Of a stretch of DNA of 64,000 nucleotides, positions 21,134 through 32,059 are shown piece after piece. The notes beneath the pieces are model-generated. The model was not told the origin of the DNA and did no database searches. It was given only the letters and a program-made list of their open reading frames with translations. Origin of the DNA: Diabrotica undecimpunctata (Eukaryota > Arthropoda > Insecta > Coleoptera > Chrysomelidae); NCBI RefSeq assembly GCF_040954645.1, contig NC_092811.1:121417411-121481410 (forward strand), read 5' to 3'. The translations under genes were made by a program, and so were the position numbers. Every line of letters begins with the position of its first letter. The first letter of the stretch is position 1.

Positions 21134-21627
21134 AATAACACTTTTTCTAATGTTCTACACCTAAACCGTTATGACCGTCTAGAGACGGTCTACTTTCTTT
21201 CTCATCTGGAGGTCAAAATATAATAAATATTTTTAAAAAATGAACATGAAATTAATTATAACACTCAATTTGCCCTAATTGGAAATTTTCAGATATTTTG
21301 AACCATTTAAAAAAACGTTTAGAGGGTTAAGAACACTCCACAAGAAAGACGCTTAAAATAACCACGTAATTTATTAATTTTAAGAGGATTCTGTTACAGT
21401 ATTGCAGATTGAGTGGATTGACTTTTAAATAGGAATATGACAGTGACGTTCCATTGTCGCTGAAGCTTAATAAAGCCAAGCTATTCCTCATTTGATTCTC
21501 CCGATCTCAACTGCATTGATCGTGGTTGAGATCAAAGAGAATTAGATAAACAGGAACCACTTATCTTCTTACCTACTTCTAGAATTTCCTAGGATCACTT
21601 TTATTTTGGTTTTACTTTATTACTATT
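21134..21627. other. Non-coding stretch downstream (minus sense) of the host gene stop
   Basis: This would contain the 3' UTR of the minus-strand membrane-protein gene. AATAAA on the minus strand occurs at 21618-21623, five bases after the stop, and again at 21370-21375; the second is the more plausible poly(A) signal. A GAGATCAA-type short inverted repeat lies near 21505-21535. Nothing else seen. Confidence 0.35.
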
Positions 21628-21786
21628 AACAGCTTCGCCATGATTGCCAAAAAAAGTGGGAGGCTTTTCGTTAAATCGTGTATATGACCACGGAACTGTA
21701 TGATTTATAGAATCGACGCTACCTTTTCTTTGATTGTTCTCCCATCCTTCTATCACATCTGGAAATTTCAAATAACTGGAAGTTAC
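21628..21786 (-). CDS. Last coding exon of the multi-pass membrane protein gene
   Basis: The acceptor TATATTTTAG precedes the first base, and the exon starts in phase 0, matching the phase-0 end of the 26505-26764 exon. It encodes about 52 residues (VTSSYLKFPDVIEGWENN..., SINHTVPWSYTRFNEKP...) and a TAA stop at 21628-21630. The sequence is hydrophilic and continues the cytoplasmic-looking tail. A one- or two-base difference in the G-rich stretch near 21660 would move the stop to about 21603, so the very C-terminus is uncertain. The intron upstream (21787-26504) holds the Tc1, non-LTR and R1-like relics. Confidence 0.6.
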
Positions 21787-22085
21787 CTAAAATATATTTA
21801 AATTTAGAATAAAAATATGTATATAAAGGGTGAGTTTTTAGTGCGACATCGGTCAATAATTCCATTATGGTATAGAATATTCAAAGAAACTTATTTAGAA
21901 AAAAATTAGGCAATGATATTCTCCAGGCTTGAATAATATGCAAAATTCTACAGGGCGATTAATAACTATTTGGTAAAGCAAACAAACAATTTTTCAAATA
22001 GGACATCCTGTATACTTTTTCATAACTAGATTTCCCTTATTATCCCTGTTCTTACAATATGAAATTTTATACTACTATACAGGAT
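21787..22085. other. Non-coding, with a mariner-terminus-like fragment
   Basis: GGGTGAGTTTTTAGTGCGAC near 21828 and ...ATCCTGTATAC near 22015 look like decayed mariner or MITE ends, but no matching inverted pair could be aligned. Confidence 0.3.
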
Positions 22086-22270
22086 ATTTAACGAACTACG
22101 ACCATTTTTATTTGGTGTATATCGCGGTTGAATTCCCAGTTTTTTTCCAACACCTGGCGTAGGACGAATATCTGGTCTATGGTCGACCTTCCCGGTCTGA
22201 ATCAGCTTTGGTACTCGCCTATTATTTCCTCTGCGTATGGATTTAGCCGTCTAGACAGTATTACGTTGTA
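22086..22270 (-). mobile_element. Non-LTR RT fragment, 3' part, split by the Tc1 element
   Basis: The minus frame reads VILSRRLNPYAEEIIGEYQS, FRPGRSTIDQIFVLRQVLE and KNWEFNRDIHQ, which are RT motifs 2a-3 of an APE-type element. It joins the block at 23873-24852 across the Tc1 insertion. The rest of the RT downstream is absent. Confidence 0.75.
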
Positions 22271-23872
22271 CACTCGCGATCATAAAATCCGGGTCATCTT
22301 GAAAATTTCAAGTTTCTTAAATATTTTTGCCTCTGGTGCAATAATAACCTTTTTTTTTGGCTAATGTATTTTTTATTTGTCATCAATGTTTGTTTTGAAA
22401 GAAAAAAAGATGGTTTTTTTATTGTTTTTATTGAAAAAAACTGAAAACAAATTAAATTGTTGATAAAACAGACATACGAAAAAATATGGAAAATACAGAA
22501 CGTGGTAAAAAATCAGTGAAATTTCAATGACCAATATCGTGTATTGCCTCCCCTTGCTCTAATATCCTCTTGCAGACGACGGGGCATACTCTCAATTTTT
22601 CTCCGGATTACATGTTGTGGTATGTTATTCCACTCTCTCACTAACATATCCTTAAGCTCCTGTGCGTTGGTAGGAGGAGGTGTATGGGTTTGAATACGTT
22701 TTTTCAAATCGTCCCAGAGATGTTCGATGGGATTCAGGTCCGGAGACCTAGCTGGCCAGGCTACCCTCGTAATTCCAACTTCGTCCAAGCATTACATACT
22801 GATCCTGGCAACGTGCCATCGCACGTTGTCCTGCATAAAAACGGCGTTTTCTCCACGCCCTGCCATGTTGGGCATAACATGTTCTTCTGGAATCTCTGTA
22901 ATGTACCTTCGTGCAGTTAGGGACCCATTTTCAATGAAGGGTAATTCTGTGTGGAAGTCGGAAGATATACCTCCCCAAGCCATGACCGAGCCTCCACCAA
23001 ATGGCATTCTTGGAGCAATGCAAGCTTGTGAAAATCGTTCACCGGTTCTCCTCCAAACTCTTACACGTCCATCGGATCCAGTTAGGCAGAAACGGGATTC
23101 ATCTGAGAATAACACTTTGCTACAATCCTTAATTTCCCAATGCGCGTATTGTCGAGCAAAAGCTAGTCGTGCAACTCGAGGCACCCGGCGAAGTGGCGGT
23201 CTTCTAGCCATTACCCGAGAAGATAGTCAAGAAGAACAAAGTCTTCTTCTGACTGTTGCAACACTAAAATTGCGATTTCGTACTTCCTCTAGACGATTTT
23301 GATGCATAACCGCTGTTGAGGTCCGGTTTCGTAAAGACTGAAACACAAGGAAACGGTCATCTAGTGCCGTGGTCGTTCTTCTTCGTCCAGAGCCAGGTCA
23401 CCTGGTTAGCAAACTTGCCTCCTGAAAGCGTTGAAGCACTCGTTGAACCGTAGAAAGGCTTACGCCAACAATTCTTGCGACTTGCCGTTGAGTGTGACCG
23501 TCTTCCACAAGTGCAACAATTTGTGCCGTTTCAGCAGTCAAAGGCATTTTTGTCAAAAAATAAACACTAATAATGGCACTAATAAACACTAATGGTGGCA
23601 ATAATAAACATTTGTCCGTTGCATTTGAACAGAAAGTCGAAGCACAAACGAGACATTTAAAACAAGCGGAGTTACAGGTAGCGTTCATTTTGGGAAGTGT
23701 GCACTTTACCGCGAAATCGGCACTATTGGAATTCTTTGTTACAAAGGAAACCGCAACAATTCTCAGAAACATGCATTAGTTTGTATTTGTGTTATTATTA
23801 TTTACGATAAAGCTCGTTAAAAATGAAATATCGGTGATTTTCAAGGTGACCCGGATTTTATGATCGCGAGTG
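22271..23872. mobile_element. Tc1-like DNA transposon with both termini, TA target
   Basis: The left terminus CACTCGCGATCATAAAATCC follows TA at 22269-22270. The right terminus is its inverted copy ending CGCGAGTG at 23872, followed by TA at 23873-23874. The length, 1,602 bp, is normal for Tc1 elements. It carries a full-length minus-strand transposase with three in-frame stops and sits inside a reverse-transcriptase gene, so it is younger than that host element. Confidence 0.92.
22513..23547 (-). pseudogene. Tc1-like transposase, full length, three in-frame stops
   Basis: From the ATG at 23545-23547 one frame of 345 codons reaches the stop at 22513 with no frameshift. It is interrupted by three stops (23398-23400 TGA, about 23227 TGA, 22792-22794 TAA). 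Domains are an HTH (AQIVALVEDGHTQRQVARIV), a GSGRRR hook, LFSDESRFCLTGSDG (first D), VMAWGGIS, FMQDNVRWHVARISM (second D), ARSPDLNPIEHLWDDLKKR (E, 34 residues after the second D) and the C-terminal RGGNTRY. The two TGAs are consistent with C-to-T decay of CGA codons (inference). Confidence 0.9.
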
Positions 23873-24852
23873 TATTTATTAACGATATTCCTCTAAAGTT
23901 CCGACATATTTGCTTGTCTCCCTTCTTGTGGATAGGTACTATATGGCTTTCATGCCAATGTTTTGATATTTCTTCTCGTTCCCAGACTTCTCTTATAAGA
24001 TGATATATCTCAAGGTGAAGCTTTTCTCCCCATTTTTTTTAGTAGTTCCACCTATATGGCGTCTGGGCCTGGGACTTTATAATTTTTTAGGGACGAAATT
24101 GCGGACTTTACTTCAGCTAGTGCGGGCCCTGGTATTTCAGGTTCGGCTAACTGGTACTGTCTTTGTTGTCCTGTCGTTGTGGGTTTTTCTGTATTTAGGA
24201 GTTGCTCAAAATACTTTCTCCATTGGCGGCTTATCTCCTTGTCGTCTGTGAGCAATTGTCCTGCATCGTCTTTTATAAATCTTGGGCTGTTGGTCGTGTT
24301 GCCCTTCATTGTATTTAGGTCCTAATAAAACTGTCTAGACTGACCGGATCTATGTTCCTCCTCCAGTTGCTGTATTCGCGCTTCTAGGTACTGTTTCTTT
24401 TTTCTTCTCAAAAGTCTTCTCGTATGAGTCCTTACTCTGTTGTAGTCTTCTCTGTTCTCATCTGTGGGGCGTGTTAGTAACTCTAGCCTCTTGATTGCTT
24501 TCTGATGTTCGCTTTCTGATGATTGCTTTGTTCGCACTCCTGGTCAAACCACTGGTTTTTCTTCTTGTTATTCCTTTCTTTTCCTATAGTTTCCGCTGTG
24601 GCACTTTCTATGGCGTTCGTTATATTTTGCCATTTCTGGTCTATGGTCAATTCTGGCGTTGATGTTTCTTCTTCTTCCATTGTCTGCAATTTGTTTTGGA
24701 ACAGTGCCTAATATTGGCGTTTATTATCAGGTAGATTGAGCCTTGAAATGTCCCATCTATTTCCTTGTTGGCGTTGCTTTGGCTGTCTCGTCTTTAGTCT
24801 TGTTCTCATTTTTGTTCTGACCAGGAAGTGGTCAGAGTCACTTTCTGTTCTG
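23873..24852 (-). mobile_element. APE-type non-LTR retrotransposon, linker and RT N-terminus
   Basis: From 5' to 3' on the minus strand: HRTESDSDHFLVRTKMRTR (endonuclease end with SDH box, about 24830), KRDIS-like linker and a long basic region (24483-24689: WQNITNAIESATAETIG; 24322-24537: RRLLRRKKKQYLEARIQQLEE). These are followed by LLNTEKP, AISSLKNYKVPGPDAI and CRNFRGIS, where the Tc1 at 22271-23872 interrupts. The family resembles the 52560-54661 relic. Frame breaks near 24320 and 24050. Confidence 0.8.
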
Positions 24853-24866
24853 TGTTGTAGAGCCAA

Positions 24867-24897
<31 letters not shown>

Positions 24898-24898
24898 C
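24867..24898. repeat. (ATG)n microsatellite
   Basis: About ten TGA/ATG repeats directly beyond the 5' truncation of the neighbouring non-LTR fragment. A similar GATGAT stretch occurs at the 5' junction of the 247-1052 fragment. Confidence 0.8.
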
Positions 24899-25189
24899 CA
24901 TTTTTATTTCAAAATTGCTATGAAATAAACACACTGTATATAAAAAAAGAAATAAATAAATAACTATTCATTTTACACAATAAGGTGAACAACATGTTCT
25001 AGTTTTTAAATTTAGTTTAATAGAAACCATTAACAAATATTCGTATACAGGGTGAACTATTAAAGAAAATTACAATTTTCTCATATTTTTTACCGTCTAT
25101 AACCCTATATTTTATTTTTTTTAAGATTGCGTATCCATCTTCTATCCATCGGCGTTAGACAATGCATTAACATTTTTTAGTACAGGCAT
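24899..25189. other. AT-rich non-coding
   Basis: Contains ATACAGGGTGAACTATTAAAG at about 25046, which looks like a single decayed mariner-type end. No partner was seen. Confidence 0.3.
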
Positions 25190-26230
25190 TTGTCATTTCT
25201 TGCCAGCCCGAACCTGTAAAGGTCAGGAATTAATCGTAACGCTGATCTCAGGCCAGGATTTAGTACCTTTGTCCACTGCGCCACCCTCCCCATCTCGTTC
25301 CATCCCTGTTGCCACACGATAGTGGACCTTTCCATATATTTTTTTAAATGTTCCCTTGCTATGTCTTCTTTCTCCTTCCTTCACTAACATGTGAGGTGCT
25401 TTCTCTACGACATTGTTAAAACTGCCTTAACGAGACGAAGTGCCGCGTAGAGAACGATCGATTGTCCAACATAGGAAAGGGCCCTATTCTTTTTCATTTT
25501 ATACCTTCAGAGTTGGGTAAACTCCTCCCAGCGCGACGGATCTCATTGCAGCTCTGCTGGTCATCACCTTTATGTGCTCCGTTTTAAATCAGAATTCCAC
25601 CTAAATTTCTTTGGAGCTAATCTCCTTTCTGTACATTTGAATGATATTCCGTCTTTTTTTTTGGTCCCTTGAGAACTATCATCTTACCTTCAGTCATTTC
25701 TGGTCATGCATTGTCATTTAATGTTCGATTTAGTTACACGCTATGGCACTCCAGCTGTCTTATCAACCACCACTCCAAATTCTTCTACAATGTTTCTCTC
25801 TACCAAATAATCCAAGACCACATTCATCAAGTAACCCGAAAACATTTTCTCTCGTAAACTTGTCATTACCTCTTTTCATTTTAAGGCATTGAAAGCATTT
25901 CGGATTAAGAATCTAGTCAAACAGTACTAGGATCACCCATTTCTGATCTTCCAGAATACTTGCATCACCACAGCAATCATGCTCCTGTTCTTTCTAAAGT
26001 CGTACTGCGTGTCTTCTTCCTTTGAGAATAGCAGAAGCCTTAAGATCTTTCGGTGTTCAACGAGTCCAGGAATCCTCCATGCCCTTAGGGCAATCAATAT
26101 TTCTTTGAGTTCGTTGATGGTAAATGGTACAGCTCGTTTGGATTCTTCGTCCCACTCAGTCCATGCGAGTAGGAAGATAGGAACAGTTTTCAGGAAACCT
26201 TAAGCTTCTTGTCCAGTTGCATCTTATATA
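25190..26230 (-). mobile_element. Probable R1/LOA-like non-LTR retrotransposon relic
   Basis: Minus-strand translations in shifting frames give pieces in RT order. There is a segment like KEILIALRAWRIPGLVEH, then YDFRKNRSMIAVVMQ (RT motif 3), RNAFNALK (a motif A variant typical of R1-group elements), YLVERNIVEEFGVVVDKTAGVP (before motif B), LAPKKF, and a C-terminal MERSTIVWQQGWNEMGR. Each piece alone is weak, but the order is right. The relic is heavily frameshifted with many stops, and the boundaries are approximate. Confidence 0.5.
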
Positions 26231-26504
26231 GATGGGATGTTTTGAACAGGTTCACGAATTTTTAGAAAAAACTATGTTTGCCTTTTACTAAAGTTTTACT
26301 CATTGGAAATATCTCATCATCATCATATTCTATCGTTTAAACATAAAAACAGTAGGAAATTTGTTAGATGGCCATATTACCGTACATAGCCATATTACCT
26401 ACACCTACCTTATTTCCCCTAGAATGCAAAGTTTGGTTTCTGGTAAATAAATATATAAAAAATATATTCTTCTATCCATATAATGCAATACCTAAAATAC
26501 AAAC
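26231..26504. other. Intronic sequence 3' of the 26505-26764 exon
   Basis: Nothing recognised; it would be the start of the intron between the last two coding exons of the minus-strand gene. Confidence 0.35.
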
Positions 26505-26764
26505 CTTCGGGCTACTGTGATTTGAAGACATAGAGTCGATACTGTATCGGGTAGTACTGACACATGCAACTGGTTGTGGACTGTCCAGAGATGGTTTTCT
26601 GTGCCTTGCAGACATTCTTATGTTTTCGCCGAAATTATTATCGTTATCCGATTTTGCCGAAGCACTGCTCATACTACTAGTACTTTCTTCGTTTCCATAA
26701 AATAATTGCCATTGTCTAATCCGTGATTCTGTGGAGTTGTGTGCACCTGATCGATAAGATTTGC
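26505..26764 (-). CDS. Exon of the multi-pass membrane protein gene: serine-rich tail
   Basis: The acceptor AATATTTTTAG precedes the first base and the donor AAG|GTTTGT follows the last. The first two bases complete a glycine codon begun in the 40926-41160 exon, and the exon ends in phase 0. It encodes 86 residues without stops: KSYRSGAHNSTESRIRQW, then a serine-rich stretch (ESTSSMSSASAKSDNDNN), RMSARHRKPSLDSPQP and TTRYSIDSMSSNHSSPK. The RxxS and SP sites suggest a phosphorylated cytoplasmic tail (inference). No hydrophobic segment. The hAT element at 26854-28043 lies in the intron just upstream. Confidence 0.7.
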
Positions 26765-26845
26765 CTAAAAATATTTACATAATTATTATTAACGCTTTAT
26801 GTTAATGATTTATCTACAAAAAGTTATTTTATCAGCTGTTCTATA

Positions 26846-26853
26846 CTGATTAC
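26846..26853. repeat. Left 8-bp TSD of the hAT element
   Basis: CTGATTAC, repeated at 28044-28051. Confidence 0.85.
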
Positions 26854-27267
26854 TAGACTTAAGCAAATATGCAAATTGGATATTTTGCGTATAATGCATA
26901 AAAAATGCAAAAATGTCAAATTTTGCATATTTTTATAAAAGTGAGCATAAAGTGCATATAATTTGAAAATTTGGTGTTAACTATATATTTTTATATTCAA
27001 ACTTACAGATCTCATGAAAATGCCAATATTTAATTTTGTTTTATAATCACTTGGTATTCAAATTCTTGGTATAGTAACTAATAAAAGACAGTGGCTTATA
27101 GTTTTGTCACGTTTTGTCCTGGAATTAAGGGTTTGTATTTGCCAGTTTAGGTCTCTAGGTAAAAATTTTTATTTTGACGGTCAGTTTCACTTGGTTTTAG
27201 TTTTTTTATAAAATTGGAGGCGTAAAGAACGTGCATTTCTAATTGTGAATAATTATTGTGCTTTGAA

Positions 27268-27368
27268 AATGCCGAAAATAAGCAATGTTTCAACTTGGAT
27301 AAAACCTACAAAGAGCTATCTATGGATATGGATAAAGTTAATTGCTCATGTTGTAGCAAAACCGTGAG
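27268..27368 (+). pseudogene. First-exon relic of a hAT-associated zinc-finger (CGBP1/BED-like) protein
   Basis: From ATG at 27268 the frame opens MPKISNVSTWIK. After a small shift it reads YKELSMDMDKVNCSCCSKT, with a CxxC pair like the N-terminal finger of hAT-derived CGBP1-like proteins. The donor-like CC|GTGAGTAC follows at about 27365. Nothing of the remaining protein is present in the element. Identification rests on a short stretch and on its location inside hAT termini. Confidence 0.45.
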
Positions 27369-27504
27369 TACATACGTATTATTTTTTATTTTATTTTAAA
27401 AATTTACACCGTGGTACAAACAAAGATTGCTTGTGTGAGTCCATTTCAAAAGGTAAAAGAAATAATAAATTAGACTTACTCACAATCAATTTAATTTAAC
27501 TATC

Positions 27505-27550
27505 CAGACGACCGGTTTCGCTTTCTACAATATGCAAAGCATCTTCAGGT
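27505..27550 (-). ncRNA. Hammerhead-like core motif (candidate only)
   Basis: On the minus strand the order GAC-CTGAAGA-T, stem GCTTT...AAAGC, GAAA, CCGG, TC, GTC is seen. CTGANGA and GAAA are the two conserved core strands of hammerhead ribozymes. GCTTT/AAAGC could be stem II and GAC/GTC a short stem I, but there is an extra base before stem II and stem III would be only two pairs. It may instead be a conserved transposon sequence unrelated to cleavage. Confidence 0.2.
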
Positions 27551-28043
27551 CTCGATACAAAGTTAAATAAATGATGCCGGTACTCTATTAATTGATGGTT
27601 GAAAGAACATGGTTCAAACTATCCTGTATTGTTGATTGGAGAACTTAAGTCTGCTATTTTAATTGTTTGACAGTAAACGGGGAAGTTCTTGAGGAGACAG
27701 ATTTTATCCAATGAAGTAGAGATAGGTGTAATGTGATTGTTTGTTAGATGAAAGTAATGTTCCATACCATTGAGTTATTTAAAAGTTATTTATATTTATT
27801 CTAGAGATATATTTATGAAATGTGTGGTGTTTATTGAGATTTTATTTTATGAAGGTGACAGTTGTAAGACAATGAATGACATTAGATGTACAAATTGTGT
27901 GGGTGTGCAATTCTTTCAACTTGTAATTATCAAATTTCATATAGTTATGTATTTATGTAGTTATATATTTTCTAGATAAATATGCATATGCATATAGTTA
28001 TGCGCATATTTCATACTTTTTTATTTGCATTTGCCTAAGTCTA

Positions 28044-28051
28044 CTGATTAC
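28044..28051. repeat. Right 8-bp TSD of the hAT element
   Basis: CTGATTAC, matching 26846-26853. Confidence 0.85.
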
Positions 28052-29139
28052 ACAAAAAGTGTTTTATACATGTATCTATCTATATAACTTTAATTTATTA
28101 TTTTTTATTAAAGCTTCTTCAGATACCACCAGACTACTCGTGCTCTTGCTGGTACTCAGGCTTTAACTTGCAATTAATTCCTAAAATATTTTTGGTTAGG
28201 TGGCGCTGTATTAAATTCCAAATCCAACAAGTTTGGAACATTTTGTAACAGGATAACAGGAATACGAGAAGATCGTCCGATTCTTTATCGGTTTAATGAG
28301 GCTGCCGATGTGTCTTACAGTTTCGTGCTCTGTTCATTCCACGCTTATCTCATAGATGGCACAGGCAGTCATGCTAAATATTATTGTTTACGTAAAATAT
28401 AACAAATTTTATGCACAATATATATACAGATTTATTTTTTTAGTTTTTGATTTAATAAATTTTACTTTATCATTAAATATTAAAATTAAAAAGGACATCA
28501 TTTGAAGTGAAACATCTGCCACGATGTTACCTAGTTTACATTGTTTCAGGCATTTAGACGTTGATAAAAAATTAATCTTTTAAAGGATTTATAGATATAT
28601 TATACTAATATAATATTAGTTTTCTTTTGCTTGTTGCATAATTTTCTTATAACTAACTTTTTTCAATCTATCAACAAATCAATTTGTTAACCAGTTTTAT
28701 TGCATTCCGTTATGCTATCAATAGGAAAAAATATATTTCTGGCAACATGGTAGGAACAAATTCACTTTACAACTTTATCTATTTACCGACAGGTGACGCT
28801 AGTATTAGATATGAAAATGTATGATAATTTTAATAAATATAATATAGATAAACTGTTCAAAATATATTGATTAGATTGTAAACATATAGCAGGATTTATA
28901 AAATATTAATATTTGTATATAACACATTTCTAGTTTGAGATTTTCTTTAAAAACTTAATAAGTAGATGCCATGTTGTCGGGCTGCCATTTAGAAGGCGTG
29001 TTCTAAGTATATGGGCAACTGACTGAAGCCAAGCCTCACACCGACTGATTATTGGGAGGATCTTCTGGATTTTCTGTTACCCGACTGCTAAAGTTGGTAG
29101 ACAGAAGTGAAATCAAAGGTTGGGTATTGATGGAGGAAA
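28052..29139. other. Non-coding stretch with segments shared with 32880-33010
   Basis: No coding motifs. CAGGATAACAGGAATACGAGAA near 28255 resembles CAGGATAACAGAAATGCGAGAA near 32906. The segment around 28975-29020 (TGTCGGGCTGCCATTT...GGCGTGT) resembles the complement of 32965-33000. These suggest an old dispersed repeat family present in both places. Confidence 0.35.
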
Positions 29140-29601
29140 AAAGAAACAAAGGAGTGAGTGAGTGAGTGTCTGTCCTTTAGGGATAATCTTAGATTGGGAT
29201 AGATTCTTCTAGACTGTTAGAAGCATGTATGAGCCTGGTAAACTAACGAAAATAGAACAAGAAATGATGCGACTTAAGATCGACATATAAGTGACACAAG
29301 ATGACTCGACTCCGGCGAACTAAATACAACCAATGGTCGACTTTTCTACTCTAGTAGTACCGACAGCCCATCGGTATGAAGTAGCAATTAATGTCAGTAA
29401 ATAAGTTGCAAAATCAGTTGTAGGCTTAATACCAATATCGGAAAGAATTATGTTAATACAAATGATAACAACACATGGGAAATTAAACCTTATTCAGATT
29501 TATGCGCAACCGCCGATAAAACAGACGCAGAAATTGAAAAATTTTACGATGACCTTCAAAAAACCCTACAAAATACAACATCTAGAGATATAACAGTAGT
29601 C

Positions 29602-29964
29602 ATGGGTGATTTTAACGCCAAAGTTGGAGAAGGAAGATGTGAGTCTACTGTAGGACCATATGGACTCGGTGTTCGAAATAAGAGAGGAGAACGCCTTATA
29701 GAATTCTGCCTAGAACATAATCTTGCGGTAATGAATACTTTCTTCAAACTGCCTAAACTACGCCTTTACACTTGGAAATCGCCAGCTGACAAGGTCGATA
29801 AAATCGTTAGAAACCAAATTAACTATATTTTAATAAACAACAGATACCGAAACGCAATACAATCGGTGAAAGCGTACCCAGGTGCAGACGTGGCGTCGGA
29901 CCACAATACTCGGATAGCAAAATTCCAACTTCACTTAAAAAAGATACAAAAAATACAAAAGTGA
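29602..29964 (+). pseudogene. APE endonuclease fragment
   Basis: The 120-codon frame begins in the MGDFNAKVGEGR box, a catalytic motif of apurinic-like endonucleases. It runs through RGERLIEFCLEHNLAVMNT and LRLYTWKSPADKVDKIVRNQINYILIN to GADVASDHN, which holds the catalytic SDH. Both catalytic boxes are preserved. It ends by frameshift in the basic linker. The true start is upstream in another frame. Confidence 0.8.
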
Positions 29965-30541
29965 TAAACTAAAAATACAAAAATTAGAATCAGAAGACGT
30001 CAAAGAAAAACTGACACAAGAAATTAATGCAAACCTAGAATCCACACCAGAATCAATTGGTGATGATGTAGAACAACAGTGGCAATTCCTTAAAAATGCA
30101 ATTATCGAACCAAGTCGCAGAGAACTCACAACAACCAGATGCAAGAAAGGAGATTGGACGACAGAAGAAATCTTGGAAATGATGGAGGACAGAAGAAGGC
30201 AAAAGAATATCAACATAACTCAGTATCAACAGCTGCATAATCAAATAAGAGAAGCTAAAGAAACTTATTTCGCTGGAAAATGCCAATAAATAGAAGACTT
30301 ACAAAACAAATATGATAACTTCAATCTCCATAAGAAAGTTAAAGAATTAGCTGGGGTAATAAAACAAAAAACTTCAAGCATACTAAAGGACAAACAATTA
30401 AACAATTTAGTGGAGACAGAACAAAAATTAGGAAGATGGAAAGAATATATAGAGGAATTATTCCATGACCAGAGACAGGAAAATACATAGGAAGATAATC
30501 AGAGTAAAGACGAGGGACCTGAAATAACAAAGTCAGAAGTT

Positions 30542-31378
30542 ATGCATGCAGTAAAGTCCATAAAAAATAATAAAGCTGCTGGTCCAGATGAAATACCAAG
30601 TGAATTGCTAAAACTGGTCAATGAAAAAAACATAGATCTTTTAGTTCAGCTACTGAACACAATCTATTCCACAGTAATCATTCCACGTGAAATGCTGACA
30701 TCAACATTTATTCGTCTACCAAAGAAAGTAAATGCCAAAGAATGTAGTGATTATCGAACGATCAGTCTAATGTCACATACCTTAAAAACCCTGCTAAAAA
30801 TCATCCATAATACAATACACGCTAAGCTGGAGATGGATATTAGTGATTCCCACTTTGGATTTCGGAATGGAGTGGGCACAAGAGAGGCACTATTTTCTTT
30901 TAACGTGCTGGCCCAAAGATGTTTGGATGTTAATCGAGATCTTTATGTATGCTTTATAGACTACAACAAGGCATTCGATAAGGTAAAGCATGACCGACTT
31001 ATAAAAGTACTCAAAAACAAGAATCTGGATGTTAGGGATGTAACATTGATATCAAATTTATACTACAGCCAACGATCAAATGTGAAAATTGGAAGAGAAG
31101 TGTCAGAAGAAGTGGAGATAAGGAGAGGGGTCAGGCAAGGTTGCATACTGTCGACGTTATTCTTTAATATATATTTTGAAGAAATCATACAAGAAGCTTT
31201 GGTAAACGAGACAGTCAGCATAAAAGTGAACGGAAGTGTAATTAACAACATTAGGTATGCCGACGATACAGTCATAATAGAGGACAACTTGGGAGACTTA
31301 GAGAGAATAATGAACAAAATATTAAGATACAGTGGAGAATACGGACCCTCTCTTAACATAAAAAAACCAAATTCATGA
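30542..31378 (+). pseudogene. Reverse transcriptase palm of the 29140-32045 element
   Basis: A frame of 278 codons holds NNKAAGPDEIPSELLKL, LPKKVNAKECSDYRTISLMS, FGFRNGVGTREALFSF (motif 3), YVCFIDYNKAFDKVKHDRL (motif A), RRGVRQGCILSTLFFN (motif B) and NIRYADDTVII (motif C). All catalytic aspartates are present; SPLFFN is altered to STLFFN. The frame is lost after LNIKK, and the thumb and C-terminus continue in other frames at 31375-31644 and 31824-32033. Confidence 0.85.
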
Positions 31379-32059
31379 AAATTAGCAAGAACAAAAATAC
31401 AAACGAAATATTAATGGTAGGCGGCCAGCAGATTGAGAGACTAAAAAAATATACTTACTTGGGAACGATAATCACAGAAAATAACGATTATACTGCAGAA
31501 ATAAGAGTCAGAATTGAAAAAGCACGTGCCAACTTCGTGAAAATGAAAAAGATTTTATGCAGCAAATATCTGACATTGGCCCTCAGAATAAGGCTAATTA
31601 AATGCTACGTACACAGTGTACTCTACTATGGAGCTGAATCATAGATAAACCGGAATACAATAAATCGACTTAACGCGTTTGACATATGGACATTTAGAAG
31701 ATTGTTAAGGATTCCATGGGTAGATAGAGTCACAAATACAGAAGTGTTAAGGAGAATAGGCAGAGAAAGGGAAATGGAAAATACAATAAAAGGAAAGAAA
31801 ATTGCAATATCTCGGACATAATTATGATGAGAGGCGAAAGATACAACATCTTGAGACTCATAACTCAAATAAAAGTAGAGAGTAGGAGAAGCGTAGGAAG
31901 AAGACGCGTTTCCTGGTTGAAGAACCTGAGAGGGTGGTTTGGTTGCAGCTCAGGGCAATTGTTCAGAGCAGCTGCCTCGAAGGTCAGAATAGCCATGATG
32001 ATTGCCAACCTTCGTCGAGGAGATGGCACTTAAAGAAGAAGACTGGATAAAGAATTGGG

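Larger units (their letters stand above)
26854..28043. mobile_element. Non-autonomous hAT-like DNA transposon
   Basis: Terminal inverted repeats TAGACTTAAGCAAAT (left) and, inverted, TAGACTTAGGCAAAT (right) are flanked by an exact 8-bp duplication CTGATTAC, the hallmark of hAT transposition. Subterminal regions are rich in TATGCA and GCATA motifs on both sides. The 1,190-bp interior keeps a short exon-like piece (27268-27368) but no catalytic domain, so it would depend on transposase supplied elsewhere. It lies in the host gene intron. Confidence 0.88.
29140..32045 (+). mobile_element. Nearly full-length APE-type non-LTR retrotransposon, frameshifted
   Basis: The element starts in or before an endonuclease N-terminus with RSMYEPGKLTKIEQEMMRLK (about 29220) and SERIMLIQMITTHGKLNLIQIYAQP (about 29440). 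The APE box follows, VVMGDFNAKVGEGR (29602), then LYTWKSPAD and YPGADVASDHN (29880). Next come a basic linker (29960-30500), the RT and the C-terminal GRRRVSWLKNLRGWFGC domain, ending GGCACTTAAAGAAGAAG. Frame breaks occur near 29965, 30290, 30490, 31375, 31644 and 31820. It is the most complete of the family in length, while the 38341-40700 copy has the cleanest frame. Confidence 0.88.

Noticed and set aside
24867..24898. Possible CRISPR-like or satellite array
   Set aside because: It is a simple ATG trinucleotide run. No spacer-repeat structure exists anywhere in the window, and the genome is clearly eukaryotic.
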